64,000 bases of DNA from Chitinophaga varians (GCF_014529945.1 NZ_JACVFB010000006.1:1-64000), one strand, 5' to 3'. Positions 48,753 to 58,651 are shown, counted from the stretch's first letter. Notes: generated from the sequence alone by a model not told the origin. Made by a program: numbers and translations.

Positions 48753-50054
48753 ATGCACGTTAACCCCCCGCTCTCGGAAGCGCTATTCCAGCATATCTGG
48801 AAGTGCCGGCTATACCGGCAGGAAGGCCTGGTAACTACTACCGGAGAATCTGTACAGGTGATCAGCCCTGGTACCCATAATCATCACAGCGGTCCTGATT
48901 TTGCAGGCGCCCGGATAAAAATCGGTCCTGTTTTATGGGCAGGCCCGGTGGAGCTGCATCTGCGGTCGTCCGACTGGTACCGCCATGGTCATGCCGGCAA
49001 TGCGCAATACGGGCATATCATCCTGCATGTGGTATATGTGCACGACCTGCCAGCCGGTATCGGCGGACATATACGCTGCCTGGAGCTGCAGCCCTATATT
49101 TCCAATCTGTTGCTACAGCGCTATGAAGAACTGCGGCAGTCGGCCGCTTTTGTGCCCTGTAGCGCCCATGCCGGCAGGGTGCCGCCGCTGGTGTGGACGT
49201 CGTGGCAGGACCGGCTGCTGGCGGAGCGCTGGGAGCGGCGCCAGCGGGAGCTGCTGCACTGGCTGTCGGTGAACCGGCACGACTGGGAGGAGACCTGCTA
49301 CTGGGCGGTGGCCCGCAGCTACGGCGCGCCGGTCAACGCCCCGGCTTTTCTGGCGCTGGCACAGTCGCTGCCCTACCGGTTATTGCAGCAGTACCACGAC
49401 CGCCCGTTGGCGACAGAAGCGCTGCTGTTCGGTCAGGCCGGCATGCTGGAAGATGTATTCTCTGACGTATATCCTTTACAGTTACAGCAGGAATACCGGC
49501 AGCTGCGGCAGCAGCACCGGCTGGAGCCTTTGCCGGCACATGGCTGGCGGTGGCTGCGGATGCGGCCCTCGTCGTTCCCGTCTATGCGTATCGCTGCTTT
49601 GGCGGCGTTGCTGCAACGCAGTAGGCGCCTGTTTTCGGCTATGCTGGAAGTGGCCGCCGGGCGGCAGCTGGAGCAGCTGTTTTTCGTACCCCCTTCACCG
49701 TACTGGCATACGCACTACCGGTTTGAACGCCCCGTCCGGCGGGCCTCCCAGCCAGGGCGACAGGCATTGCATGCGGTGCTGATCAATAGTGTGCTACCCC
49801 TGATGCACCTGTATGGCCGGTACGGGCAACAGCCAGACTATCAGGAGCTGGCGCTGACGCTATTACAGGAACTGCCGCCGGAAGACAATCATGTCATCCG
49901 GGAGTGGGAGCAGCTGGGGGTGGCGCCTGCACAGGCATTAGGCTCTCAGGCCATGCTGGAACTGAAGCAGTATTATTGTGAGCAGAAGAGATGTCTGGAA
50001 TGCGCGGTGGGAACGCGAATACTCACGCAGCGGGAGTTCACGCAAAGGCGCTAA
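48753..50054 (+). CDS. DUF2851 family protein
   Basis: A 433-residue protein of a family almost confined to Bacteroidota. It has FQHIWKCRLYRQEGL, THNHHSGPDFAGARIKIG, GPVELHLRSSDWYRHGH and the C-terminal CxxxKRCLECAVG segment. The His/Asp-rich core resembles nuclease-like or metal-dependent folds, but no activity is known. The last residues (REFTQRR) and the stop come from the left end of a family-1 repeat (TTCACGCAAAGGCGCTAA), so the native C terminus was probably altered by repeat insertion. Confidence 0.85.
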   Translation: MHVNPPLSEALFQHIWKCRLYRQEGLVTTTGESVQVISPGTHNHHSGPDFAGARIKIGPVLWAGPVELHLRSSDWYRHGHAGNAQYGHIILHVVYVHDLPAGIGGHIRCLELQPYISNLLLQRYEELRQSAAFVPCSAHAGRVPPLVWTSWQDRLLAERWERRQRELLHWLSVNRHDWEETCYWAVARSYGAPVNAPAFLALAQSLPYRLLQQYHDRPLATEALLFGQAGMLEDVFSDVYPLQLQQEYRQLRQQHRLEPLPAHGWRWLRMRPSSFPSMRIAALAALLQRSRRLFSAMLEVAAGRQLEQLFFVPPSPYWHTHYRFERPVRRASQPGRQALHAVLINSVLPLMHLYGRYGQQPDYQELALTLLQELPPEDNHVIREWEQLGVAPAQALGSQAMLELKQYYCEQKRCLECAVGTRILTQREFTQRR

Positions 50055-50190
50055 GCAGCAAAGACGCAAAGGATTAAATAAGAATTGTAAGAAAGCAAAG
50101 GAGCGGAGATCAGATTTGATCTCCGCTCCTTTGCTTTCTCTGCTCGCTTATATCATCTTTGCGTCTTTGCTGCTTAGCGCCTTTGCGTGA
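50037..50190. repeat. Family-1 long palindromic repeat, copy B
   Basis: The ends are TTCACGCAAAGGCGCTAAGC and its reverse complement; inside is a second, almost perfect hairpin: GAAAGCAAAGGAGCGGAGAT pairs with ATCTCCGCTCCTTTGCTTTC. It lies between convergent genes (DUF2851 and OsmC) and could end both transcripts. The similarity to copy A at 33-183 is high at the ends and the central GGAGCG/CGCTCC stem, and lower elsewhere. Confidence 0.85.
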
Positions 50191-50194
50191 AAAA

Positions 50195-50602
50195 CTACCA
50201 ATTGAAGGTTATATCCTGTTTAATATCCGGATGAACGCTGTATGCTACCGGGCAGGTGTGGGCGGCTCTTTCCAGGATGGTCCTTTCCTTTTCGCCCAGG
50301 TTATGGCCGGCCGGCATGTCAAAAACCACGGTGATACCGGTGATGCGGCGTGGCTCTGTGCCCATGATCTTGGTGACGGTCACTTTGGTGCCTTCGATAT
50401 TCCAGTTGTTGTCTCTGGCTTTGATGCCCATAATGGTGAGCATGCAGTTGCCCAGGGCGGTGGCTACCAGGTCGGTAGGGGAAAAACGTTCTCCTTTGCC
50501 CTGATTGTCAACCGGGGCATCGGTTTCTATCACAGTGCCGGACTTCAGGTGCGTAGCGGTGGTTCTCAGATCGCCGTTATAGATAATTTCAGCTGTTGCC
50601 AT
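50195..50602 (-). CDS. OsmC family peroxiredoxin-like protein
   Basis: A 135-residue protein with the two OsmC cysteines, Cys53 (ALGNCMLT) and Cys117 (AAHTCPVAYS), needed for reduction of organic hydroperoxides. Length and the FSPTDLVATALGNC motif fit the YhfA/OsmC-like subgroup. It ends against a family-1 repeat that may be its terminator. Confidence 0.9.
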   Translation of the reverse strand: MATAEIIYNGDLRTTATHLKSGTVIETDAPVDNQGKGERFSPTDLVATALGNCMLTIMGIKARDNNWNIEGTKVTVTKIMGTEPRRITGITVVFDMPAGHNLGEKERTILERAAHTCPVAYSVHPDIKQDITFNW

Positions 50603-50721
50603 AATTTTTTATTTTAGAAGATGTTTTTGCTGTTTGATATCAACCGTAAAATAAGTGTATTTTTAGTAGATCAGGAAGACCGGAGAAGATGGCCTGGCAA
50701 ACTCAAAAAAAATTAGGTACG

Positions 50722-50750
50722 TTTGTAATATTAATATAACAATACCTTTG
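50722..50750 (+). promoter_or_regulatory. Promoter of the outer-membrane-like protein gene
   Basis: TTTG at 50722-50725, a 17-bp spacer and TACCTTTG at 50743-50750. The GTG start codon lies 39 bp downstream. Confidence 0.75.
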
Positions 50751-50788
50751 TTCAAGCGTTTATTTATTACAATAATAGCCCATTCACT

Positions 50789-51625
50789 GTGAAGAAATTA
50801 TACATCATCCTATTTTTAGCAACCATCAGCGGCGGGTTGTACGCACAGACAACAGGCCGGGAATCTACGTCCTCCCCGAAAAAAAGCGAGAAAGAACAGC
50901 GTAAACTGAAGCGGATTTCTGTTTTCCGGGAACAGGAAGAGGGAGAGAACCTGTTTCAGCGTGATTTTTCCGCAGGTGCCCGTTTGAATACCGATGGCTG
51001 GTCCGGCTTTGTGGAGATGGGCTATCGCAAAAACCGGAAGGTGGTGAATTATTTCCAGTTTGAGTTCGCAGAGAAAAAGGACCCTAAAGAAACCAAGCGC
51101 CAGGGCAATGGCGGCAGCGGCTTTTCTTTTACCGAAAGGCCTTTTATATATGGTAAAGTGAATAACTTCTACCAGGCCAAGCTGGGTATCGGTCAGCGCT
51201 ACCTGATCGGCGGCAAAGCCAATAAAAACGGTGTAGAAGTAGACGCTATTTATTATGGCGGCATCACTTTCGGGCTGCTCAAACCTTACTATCTGCGCGT
51301 GAAGAGCCAGGAGGGACCTGAAAAAGAGGTGAAATATGACGTCAATGACCCCAATAATAACTTCCTCAAAGAAGACAAGATCATTGGTGCTGCCGGATTT
51401 GGCAAAGGATGGAGCGACCTGGACTTTGTGCCTGGTTTGCATGCGCGGGCCGGCCTCCGTTTCGACTGGGCCCATTTCAATGAGATCGTCAGCGCCCTTG
51501 AGGTAGGTGTGAACGCCGAAATGTATTCAAAAAAGATACAGATTATGGCAGAACAGAAAGATAAACAGTTGTTTTTTAATGCATATGTTAGCTTGCAATT
51601 TGGTAAGCGCTGGAATAGGAGATAA
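50789..51625 (+). CDS. Hypothetical exported protein, probable small outer-membrane barrel
   Basis: A 278-residue protein starting with GTG (no ATG fits the signal peptide KKLYIILFLATISGGLYAQ). The N-terminal mature part is Lys/Arg-rich (KKSEKEQRKLKRI); the rest has alternating strands (NTDGWSGFVEMGYRKN, FNAYVSLQFGKRW) as in outer-membrane barrels, with a C-terminal strand. Function unknown. Confidence 0.72.
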   Translation: MKKLYIILFLATISGGLYAQTTGRESTSSPKKSEKEQRKLKRISVFREQEEGENLFQRDFSAGARLNTDGWSGFVEMGYRKNRKVVNYFQFEFAEKKDPKETKRQGNGGSGFSFTERPFIYGKVNNFYQAKLGIGQRYLIGGKANKNGVEVDAIYYGGITFGLLKPYYLRVKSQEGPEKEVKYDVNDPNNNFLKEDKIIGAAGFGKGWSDLDFVPGLHARAGLRFDWAHFNEIVSALEVGVNAEMYSKKIQIMAEQKDKQLFFNAYVSLQFGKRWNRR

Positions 51626-51629
51626 GTGT

Positions 51630-51637
51630 TAACTTTG
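51630..51637 (+). promoter_or_regulatory. Possible lipA promoter -7 element
   Basis: TAACTTTG matches the -7 consensus, 24 bp before the lipA start codon; the -33 region is poor. It could allow transcription separate from the upstream gene. Confidence 0.4.
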
Positions 51638-51661
51638 TTTTTTTAAAGAAAGGAGTTAACG

Positions 51662-52561
51662 ATGCAAGAACTACCCGTTATAGCAGCAGAACCAGCCACC
51701 ACCAGAGTGAAGAAGCCAGACTGGCTGCGCGTTAAGTTACCGATAGGCGAGAACTACAAGCAGGTAAGAAACCTGGTAGATACCCATAAATTACATACCA
51801 TCTGCGAAAGCGGCAACTGTCCCAATATGGGCGAGTGCTGGGGCGCCGGTACGGCCACTTTCATGATCCTGGGCAATATCTGTACCCGTAGCTGCGGTTT
51901 CTGTGCCGTAGCCACCGGCCGTCCGGAAGCCGTGGACTTTGATGAGCCGCAGCGTGTGGCGGAAGCTATCTACCTCATGAAGGTAAAACATGCGGTGATC
52001 ACCTCCGTAGACAGGGACGAGCTGAAAGATGGTGGTTCCATTATCTGGGCCAATACCATCAACGCAGTAAGGGCACTGAACCCCGAAACCACCATGGAAA
52101 CCCTCATTCCGGACTTCCGTGGCCAATGGGAGAACCTGCAGCGTATCATCGATGTGGCGCCCGAAATCGTTTCCCATAACCTGGAAACAGTAGAACGCCT
52201 CACCAAACAGGTAAGGATACAAGCCAAATACCACCGTAGCCTCGAAGTGATCCGCCGCCTGAAAGAAGGAGGCATGCGCACTAAGAGCGGTATCATGCTC
52301 GGACTGGGAGAAACCAAAGAAGAAGTGGTGCAGGCCATGCAGGACCTCTACGATAATGGTTGCGATGTGGTAACACTGGGCCAGTATCTGCAGCCTACAC
52401 CCAAACATCTGCCGGTAGTCCGCTTCGTTCACCCGGATGAATTTGCTGAATTACGCGAGATCGGTTATAACATGGGACTCGACTACGTAGAAGCAGGACC
52501 GTTAGTAAGATCTTCCTATCATGCAGAGAAACATATTTTCAGCGGTCGTAATAAAGGATGA
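51662..52561 (+). CDS. lipA: Lipoyl synthase
   Basis: A 299-residue radical-SAM enzyme that inserts sulfur at C6 and C8 of octanoyl groups on carrier proteins. It has the auxiliary cluster motif CESGNCPNMGECW, the radical-SAM motif CTRSCGFC and a C-terminal RSSYHAE with the serine ligand. Length is typical. Confidence 0.97.
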   Translation: MQELPVIAAEPATTRVKKPDWLRVKLPIGENYKQVRNLVDTHKLHTICESGNCPNMGECWGAGTATFMILGNICTRSCGFCAVATGRPEAVDFDEPQRVAEAIYLMKVKHAVITSVDRDELKDGGSIIWANTINAVRALNPETTMETLIPDFRGQWENLQRIIDVAPEIVSHNLETVERLTKQVRIQAKYHRSLEVIRRLKEGGMRTKSGIMLGLGETKEEVVQAMQDLYDNGCDVVTLGQYLQPTPKHLPVVRFVHPDEFAELREIGYNMGLDYVEAGPLVRSSYHAEKHIFSGRNKG

Positions 52562-52587
52562 CCGGAGAAGAATTTCAATCAATTGTT

Positions 52588-52615
52588 AAAATCCACCCAA
52601 TGGGTGGATTTTTGT
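52588..52615 (+). terminator. Terminator after lipA
   Basis: AAATCCACCC, a 3-nt loop, then GGGTGGATTT followed by TTG forms an 11-bp stem. The loop is short and the T run is part of the stem, so efficiency is uncertain. Confidence 0.65.
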
Positions 52616-52949
52616 TTAGAGAAGGTTATCTTAGCGCCTCAATTTTAATTTTACCTAAGTAACAGATCAACTGTTATACTACCTACTTCGCTGTTGTCGG
52701 ATGTTGTTCAAAAGGTGAAAAACCCGCCTGTGGGCTATGCCACGGTGTAACCTGAATAACCAGCAATTTTTATCAAGCCTACCTGTTTTCCTGCGATTGC
52801 AGCATGTAGTGGTCATTACTATCATGTGTGACTATGTGCAGAGGAAATCTTTAGCATTAATGGAGCATGAATGGTCCGTGACAGGTTCGCCTGCTGATAT
52901 TTCATGCTCACGATTGGTACAATGAAGAACTGAATGTCAAAAGCCTTTT
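52616..52949 (+). other. Long unexplained leader of the efflux operon
   Basis: A possible -7 element TATCTTAG (52627-52634) would start transcription near 52640, leaving about 310 nt before the tolC start. The region contains small inverted pairs (AACAG-ATCAA-CTGTT, GGTGAAAAACCCGCC) and a 62-codon ORF at 52737-52925 with no recognisable product. It may be a regulatory leader or contain a small RNA; I recognise no known RNA class in it. Confidence 0.3.
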
Positions 52950-54284
52950 ATGAAAAGAGCATTTTACTTTTTGGCTGCTGCCTGTGGGATAATGTTATCG
53001 CCACCGCTGTATGCGCAGCAACCTGCTGATTCTGTTTTAACCAGCGCCACGCTGCAGGATTGTATCCGGTATGCCCTGGCCCATCAGCCTGTGCTGAAAC
53101 AGTCACAGATCGATGAAGCCATCACCGACCGGACCGTCAAAAGCAAGCTGGCCGACTGGTACCCCCAGATCAACCTGGACTACAACCTCCAGCATTACAT
53201 GGAGCTGCCCACCTCCATCTTTGGCGGTAATGCCACCAAAGTGGGCGTAGCCAATACTTCCACCGCCGGATTTGGGCTTAACCAGAACATCTTTACCCGC
53301 GACCTGCTGCTGGCCTCTAATACGGCCAAGGCTGTACGAAAACAAAGCAAACAGAACACCGTCCGCAATCAGATCGATGTGGTGGCCGATGTCAGCAAAG
53401 CGTATTATGACATTCTGTTGAACAGCCAGCAGATACAGGTATTGGATGAAGACATCATCCGGCTGGAACGCAGCCTGAAAGATGCCCGTAATCAGTATGA
53501 GAGTGGTACGGTAGACAAGATCGACTTTAAGCGCGCTACCATCTCCCTGAACAACGCGCGTGCACAACAGAAATCTGCCCGTGAACTGCTCACGGCCAAA
53601 CAGGTCTACCTGAAACAACTGATGGGCTATCCGGAGAGCGCCGGTAACGTGCCGCTGGTATATGATACCGCACAGATGGCGCAGCTGGTGACAGGAGCAG
53701 ATACCACCCTGACAGCTGACTACCAGAACAGAATTGAATATCAACAACTGCAAACACAACAGAGCCTGCAGAAAGCCAACCTGCAATACAATAAGTGGAG
53801 CTTCCTGCCTGCTGTGTCAGCATTTGTGAATTATAACTTCGTCTGGCAAAACCAGACTTTCAGCAAACTATATAATACCGATTATCCCAACTCCCTGCTG
53901 GGATTGAAACTGTCGCTCCCGATTTTCCAGGGCGGCAAACGGATACATAATATTAAAATGGCCGAGCTGCAGCTACAGCGCGTGGACTGGGATTTCGCTA
54001 CCCTGAAGAACCAGATCAACACACAGTATGCACAGGCCATGGCTACTTATAAAAGTAACCTCAACGACTTCAACACCCTGAAAGAAAACGTGGCGATGGC
54101 GCAGGATGTCTATAATATGCTGCAACTGCAATACAAGGAAGGCATCAAGACGTACCTGGACGTGCTGATTTCAGAAACAGACCTGCGCACAGCGCAGCTG
54201 AGTTATTACAACGCTATGTACCAGGTGCTGTCCAGCAAGATAGACCTGCAAAAAGCATTAGGAACCTTAACTGCTAATTATTAA
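52950..54284 (+). CDS. TolC family outer-membrane efflux protein
   Basis: A 444-residue protein with a signal peptide ending YAQQ and two OEP (outer-membrane efflux) repeats that form half of a TolC-type tunnel: LNQNIFTRDLLLAS, YYDILLNSQQIQVLDEDII, and in the second half QGGKRIHNIKMAELQ. It is the first gene of a tripartite RND efflux operon; the next gene starts immediately after its stop. Confidence 0.92.
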   Translation: MKRAFYFLAAACGIMLSPPLYAQQPADSVLTSATLQDCIRYALAHQPVLKQSQIDEAITDRTVKSKLADWYPQINLDYNLQHYMELPTSIFGGNATKVGVANTSTAGFGLNQNIFTRDLLLASNTAKAVRKQSKQNTVRNQIDVVADVSKAYYDILLNSQQIQVLDEDIIRLERSLKDARNQYESGTVDKIDFKRATISLNNARAQQKSARELLTAKQVYLKQLMGYPESAGNVPLVYDTAQMAQLVTGADTTLTADYQNRIEYQQLQTQQSLQKANLQYNKWSFLPAVSAFVNYNFVWQNQTFSKLYNTDYPNSLLGLKLSLPIFQGGKRIHNIKMAELQLQRVDWDFATLKNQINTQYAQAMATYKSNLNDFNTLKENVAMAQDVYNMLQLQYKEGIKTYLDVLISETDLRTAQLSYYNAMYQVLSSKIDLQKALGTLTANY

Positions 54285-54302
54285 ATGGTAACCGGATCGG
54301 AT

Positions 54303-55439
54303 ATGAAAAAAATGAACCACTTTGTCTTAATCAGCGCTACCGGCCTGTTGGGCTTCGCCGCCTGTAAAGGGCCTGCCCAGAAAGGAGCGCCAGCCATGCC
54401 CCCTACATCGGTTAATATTACGGAGGCATCCGAAGCGCCGGCCGTTTATTATGATAAATTCCCCGCTACCGTCACCGCACTGAACAATGTAGAACTGCGT
54501 TCTCAGGTAGCAGGTTTTATCACCGGTATTTTCTTTAAGGATGGAGAAGTTGTGCAGCAGGGAAAACCTTTGTATGAAATAGACCGCCGTAAATATCAGG
54601 CTGCCTATCTTCAGGCAGAAGCTAATATCGCCAGCGCGAAGGCCAACTATAACAGGGCTAAAAAAGATGACGAACGTTACAAACGCCTCGCCGAACAGGA
54701 TGCGGTAGCCCGTCAGATACTGGATAATGCAGAAGCTACGCTGGAAACCACACGCAGTGCGCTCGCCGCGGCAGAAGCCAATCTGGCTGCCGTACGCACA
54801 GACCTGGACTATTCCCTCGTGAAAGCGCCGTTCACCGGCCGTATCGGTATTTCCCAGGTAAGGCTGGGTGCACAGGTAAGTCCCGGTACCACTCTGCTGA
54901 ATACCATCTCCAGCGAAAATCCGATCGCAGTGGATTTTGTGATCAACGAAACAGACCTTTCCCGCTTCGCTGCCATGCAGGGTAAAAGCATCGGCGCCGG
55001 TGATTCCACTTTCCGCCTGCAACTGCCTGATGGCACCATGTACCAACATGGCGGCCGTATACTGGCCATCGATCGTGGCGTAGACAATCAGACGGCTACC
55101 GTGAAGGTGAGAATTGAATTCACCAACCCGGAAAATCAACTGAAAGATGGTATGAGCTGCGTATTACAGGTGCTCAACGAGCAGTCCGGCCATCGTTTGC
55201 TGCTGCCTTATAAAGCTGTTACCGAACAAATGGGCGAATACTTTGTGTTCGTGGCAAAAGATACCATCGCTGTACAAAAGAAAGTACACCTTGGACCTAA
55301 GATTGCCGATAAGATCGTGATCATGGACGGTATTCAGGCCGGTGATAAAGTGATCACAGAAGGTTTCCAGCGTCTGCGTGACAGCGGCCGGATACAGATA
55401 GGAATGCCACCCGCACAGGGCGCACCGCAGAAGAAATAG
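54303..55439 (+). CDS. RND efflux periplasmic adaptor (HlyD/AcrA family) lipoprotein
   Basis: A 378-residue membrane fusion protein with a lipobox FAAC. An in-frame ATG at 54285, right at the tolC stop, is an alternative start. The lipoyl domain has ALNNVELRSQVAGFI and PFTGRIGISQV, separated by a coiled-coil hairpin (AEANIASAKANYNRAKKDDERYK region); the membrane-proximal part ends with AGDKVITEGFQRLRDG-like sequence. It links the inner-membrane pump to the TolC channel. Confidence 0.94.
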   Translation: MKKMNHFVLISATGLLGFAACKGPAQKGAPAMPPTSVNITEASEAPAVYYDKFPATVTALNNVELRSQVAGFITGIFFKDGEVVQQGKPLYEIDRRKYQAAYLQAEANIASAKANYNRAKKDDERYKRLAEQDAVARQILDNAEATLETTRSALAAAEANLAAVRTDLDYSLVKAPFTGRIGISQVRLGAQVSPGTTLLNTISSENPIAVDFVINETDLSRFAAMQGKSIGAGDSTFRLQLPDGTMYQHGGRILAIDRGVDNQTATVKVRIEFTNPENQLKDGMSCVLQVLNEQSGHRLLLPYKAVTEQMGEYFVFVAKDTIAVQKKVHLGPKIADKIVIMDGIQAGDKVITEGFQRLRDSGRIQIGMPPAQGAPQKK

Positions 55440-55468
55440 TTTATTAGTAGAATCAACAGCAGAAACTC

Positions 55469-58400
55469 ATGATTGCAGATACTTTTATAAAAAGGCCGGT
55501 GACCGCAATAGTGATCTCTATTGTACTGGTGCTGGTAGGGATACTGGCGATGATGAACCTGCCCATAGGGCAGTACCCTGAGATCTCGCCCCCTACGGTA
55601 CAGGTGACCGGCAACTATACCGGCGCGGACGCGCAGACGGTAGAACAAACGGTGGCCACGCCCGTGGAAGTGCAGGTAAACGGTACCCCCGGTATGACCT
55701 ACATCTCCACCAACAACACCAGCAGCGGTCAGATGAGCATGACGGTCAACTTTGAAGTAGGTACCGATATCAACATCGCCGCGCTGGACGTGCAGAACCG
55801 TGTAGGTATTGCGCAGCCCACCCTGCCACAGGAAGTACAGCGTTTAGGTCTTACCGTTAGAAAACGTAACCCCAGCATCCTGATGCTGGTGGCCCTTTAC
55901 TCACCTAAAGGCACACACGATATTACCTTCCTCGACAACTACACCAACGTATATGTAAAAGATGCGTTGCTGCGTGCGAAAGGGGTGGGTGATATCTTCA
56001 CCCGTGCCGACGACTTCAGTATGCGTATCTGGCTGAAGCCCGATAAGCTGGCACAGATGGGCGTTACCGCCGAAGACATCCGTGCCGCGCTGGCCGAACA
56101 GAACGCGCAGATCACGGCCGGCTCCGTAGGTGCGCCCCCGCAACAGACAGGACAAACTTTTGAATACAATATCTTCACCAAAGGCCGTTTGACTACGCCG
56201 GAAGAATTTGGCAATATCATTGTCAAAACCCGCCCGAACGACGGTTCACTGGTGTACCTGAAAGATGTGGCCCGTATTCAGCTGGGTAAGTTCAACTACT
56301 CCGGTAACAACTTCGTGGATGGCAAACGTGCCGCCTACCTCCTGGTGTACCAGGCGCCCGGCAGCAACGCGCTGGAAACAGCTGCTAACGTTACCGAGGC
56401 GATGGAGCAGCTGAAGAAACAATTCCCCAACGATGTGGATTACGTAGTGCCGTTCGAGTCAGTGTCTGTGGTGAAAGTATCTATCGAAGAAGTGTTGCAT
56501 ACACTGGTAGAAGCCCTGATACTGGTGGTGATCGTGGTGTTCCTGTTCCTTCAGAGCTGGAGGGCTACCATCATCCCGATCCTGGCCATCCCGGTGTCTA
56601 TCATCGCCACGTTCATCTTCTTCATCCCGCTGGGCTTTACCATTAATACCCTGACATTGTTCGGCTTCGTACTGGCGATCGGTATTGTGGTGGATGACGC
56701 CATTGTGGTGGTGGAAGCGGTGCAGCATAATATCGATCACGAGAAGATGTCGCCGAAGGATGCCACCATACAGGCCATGAAAGAGATTTCCGGTCCGGTA
56801 ATCGCCATCGCGCTGATCCTGGCAGCGGTATTTGTGCCGGTAGGGTTTATCCCCGGCATCGTAGGTCGTCTGTATCAGCAGTTCGCTATCACTATCGCGA
56901 TCTCCGTACTAATCTCCGCTTTTGTGGCGCTGTCGCTCACGCCGGCATTGTGTATGCTGCTGCTGAAGCCCATGCATCTCGACAAAGATTCAAAAGGTCT
57001 CAATAAGTTCTTCTATAAATTCAACCGCTGGTTTGGACATACCACTTCCCGTTATTCCATGGGGGTGAAAAAGAGCATCCGGTATGCCCGTTTCGGTATC
57101 ATCCTGCTGCTTTGCATCTTCGTAGGCACGGTGATGCTGTTCAAAGCCAAACCATCCGGCTTTATCCCAACAGAAGATGAAGGCCGTCTGATCATTACCT
57201 TCGACCTGCCGGAGTCCTCTTCCACAGAGCGTACGGTGGCGGTGATGAGCCAGATGATGAAAGACCTCGACGAAACGCCTGGTATCAACCACTATGCGGC
57301 GCTCGGGGGCCTGAACGCGGTGAACTTCTCCACCAAATCCAACAGTGCCACGATCTTCTGTTCCCTGAAACCCTGGAGCGAACGTAAAGCGGATTCCCTT
57401 CAGATCTTCGGGATGGTAGCTGCCGTGCAGAAAAAACTCAGCAAGTACAAGGAAGCCAATGTGGTGGTAATTCCGCCGCCTGCGATCCCTGGTCTGGGTC
57501 AGACTGCCGGTTTCTCCTTTGTATTGCAACAGCGTGGAAGCGGCGATATCAAAGCCTTTGAAGGCGTGTTGCAACAGTTCATCGGGGCTGTCAACAAACG
57601 GCCGGAGATAGCGCGAGCCTTCTCTTTCTTCACTGCCCGTACGCCAGGTTATCAGCTGGACATCGACCGTGAAAAAGCGAAGAAAATGGGCGTGAAGATC
57701 TCTGACATCGCCACCGCTTTACAGACGTATATGGGGAGTGCTTATATCAACGACTTCACCGTATATGGCCGTAACTTCCGCGTGGTAACGCAGGCAGACT
57801 CCTCTTATCGCGGGGATATCAAGAACCTGGGCCAGTTTTATGTGCGCAACAGCTCCGGTGCCATGGTGCCATTGAGCGCGCTCACATCTTACAAAGTGAT
57901 CGAGAACGCGCCGGTGATCTCCCACTATAACCTGTTCCGCTCTGCGGAAATCAACGGTAACCCGGCTCCGGGCTATAGTAGTGGTGATGCGATCAACGCC
58001 CTGAAAGAGGTGGCTGCGCAGGTATTACCGGAAGGGTATGGATATGAATTCTCCGGTCTGAGCCGTGAGGAGATATTATCCGGCTCCAAAACCGTATATA
58101 TCTTTGCGTTATCCATCATCTTCGTGTTCCTGTTCCTTGCCGCATTGTACGAAAGCTGGTCTGTTCCGTTCTCCGTACTGCTGGCCGTACCTATCGGTGC
58201 GTTCGGTGCGATCACGGTACTCACGTTCCTGCCTAAACTGAGCAATAACGTATATGCCCAGATTGGTCTGATCACGCTGATTGGTCTGTCGGCAAAAAAC
58301 GCCATCCTGATCGTAGAGTTTGCCAAAGAGCGTGTGGACAGAGGCATGGACCTGGTAACGGCCGCCGTGGAAGCTGCTAAGCTGCGTCTGCGCCCGATCA

Positions 58401-58651
58401 TCATGACATCGCTTGCGTTCCTGCTCGGTATCATGCCGCTGGTATTATCTTCCGGCGCCGGCGCCGAAGCCCGTAAAACGATGGGCTGGACGGTACTGGG
58501 TGGTATGTTTACTGCCACCTTCCTTGCTATCTTCATTGTACCGGTACTGTATGTAGTCATCACCCGACTGGCATATGGTAAAGAGAAACTGAAGAAAATG
58601 AAAGAGAATTATCAGGCCGTACCGGAGCATGACATACAAGGCAAATTGTAG
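55469..58651 (+). CDS. RND multidrug efflux transporter, AcrB/HAE1 type
   Basis: A 1060-residue inner-membrane proton-driven pump with 12 predicted membrane segments and two large periplasmic loops. Family motifs are FIKRPVTAIVISIVLVLVG at the start, GIVVDDAIVVVEAVQHN in TM4 (proton-relay Asp pair), GFIPTEDEG, and LIGLSAKNAILIVEFAKE in the second half. It probably exports hydrophobic drugs, bile acids or self-made compounds; specificity is not readable. No regulator lies beside it. Confidence 0.96.
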   Translation: MIADTFIKRPVTAIVISIVLVLVGILAMMNLPIGQYPEISPPTVQVTGNYTGADAQTVEQTVATPVEVQVNGTPGMTYISTNNTSSGQMSMTVNFEVGTDINIAALDVQNRVGIAQPTLPQEVQRLGLTVRKRNPSILMLVALYSPKGTHDITFLDNYTNVYVKDALLRAKGVGDIFTRADDFSMRIWLKPDKLAQMGVTAEDIRAALAEQNAQITAGSVGAPPQQTGQTFEYNIFTKGRLTTPEEFGNIIVKTRPNDGSLVYLKDVARIQLGKFNYSGNNFVDGKRAAYLLVYQAPGSNALETAANVTEAMEQLKKQFPNDVDYVVPFESVSVVKVSIEEVLHTLVEALILVVIVVFLFLQSWRATIIPILAIPVSIIATFIFFIPLGFTINTLTLFGFVLAIGIVVDDAIVVVEAVQHNIDHEKMSPKDATIQAMKEISGPVIAIALILAAVFVPVGFIPGIVGRLYQQFAITIAISVLISAFVALSLTPALCMLLLKPMHLDKDSKGLNKFFYKFNRWFGHTTSRYSMGVKKSIRYARFGIILLLCIFVGTVMLFKAKPSGFIPTEDEGRLIITFDLPESSSTERTVAVMSQMMKDLDETPGINHYAALGGLNAVNFSTKSNSATIFCSLKPWSERKADSLQIFGMVAAVQKKLSKYKEANVVVIPPPAIPGLGQTAGFSFVLQQRGSGDIKAFEGVLQQFIGAVNKRPEIARAFSFFTARTPGYQLDIDREKAKKMGVKISDIATALQTYMGSAYINDFTVYGRNFRVVTQADSSYRGDIKNLGQFYVRNSSGAMVPLSALTSYKVIENAPVISHYNLFRSAEINGNPAPGYSSGDAINALKEVAAQVLPEGYGYEFSGLSREEILSGSKTVYIFALSIIFVFLFLAALYESWSVPFSVLLAVPIGAFGAITVLTFLPKLSNNVYAQIGLITLIGLSAKNAILIVEFAKERVDRGMDLVTAAVEAAKLRLRPIIMTSLAFLLGIMPLVLSSGAGAEARKTMGWTVLGGMFTATFLAIFIVPVLYVVITRLAYGKEKLKKMKENYQAVPEHDIQGKL

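Noticed and set aside
52737..52925. 62-codon ORF in the leader of the efflux operon
   Set aside because: No family, signal or good start context. It is kept only as part of the leader description.
52640..52930. Possible 6S or tmRNA gene in the leader
   Set aside because: I could not find the conserved ends or the tag-peptide frame of these RNAs, so no RNA class is claimed.
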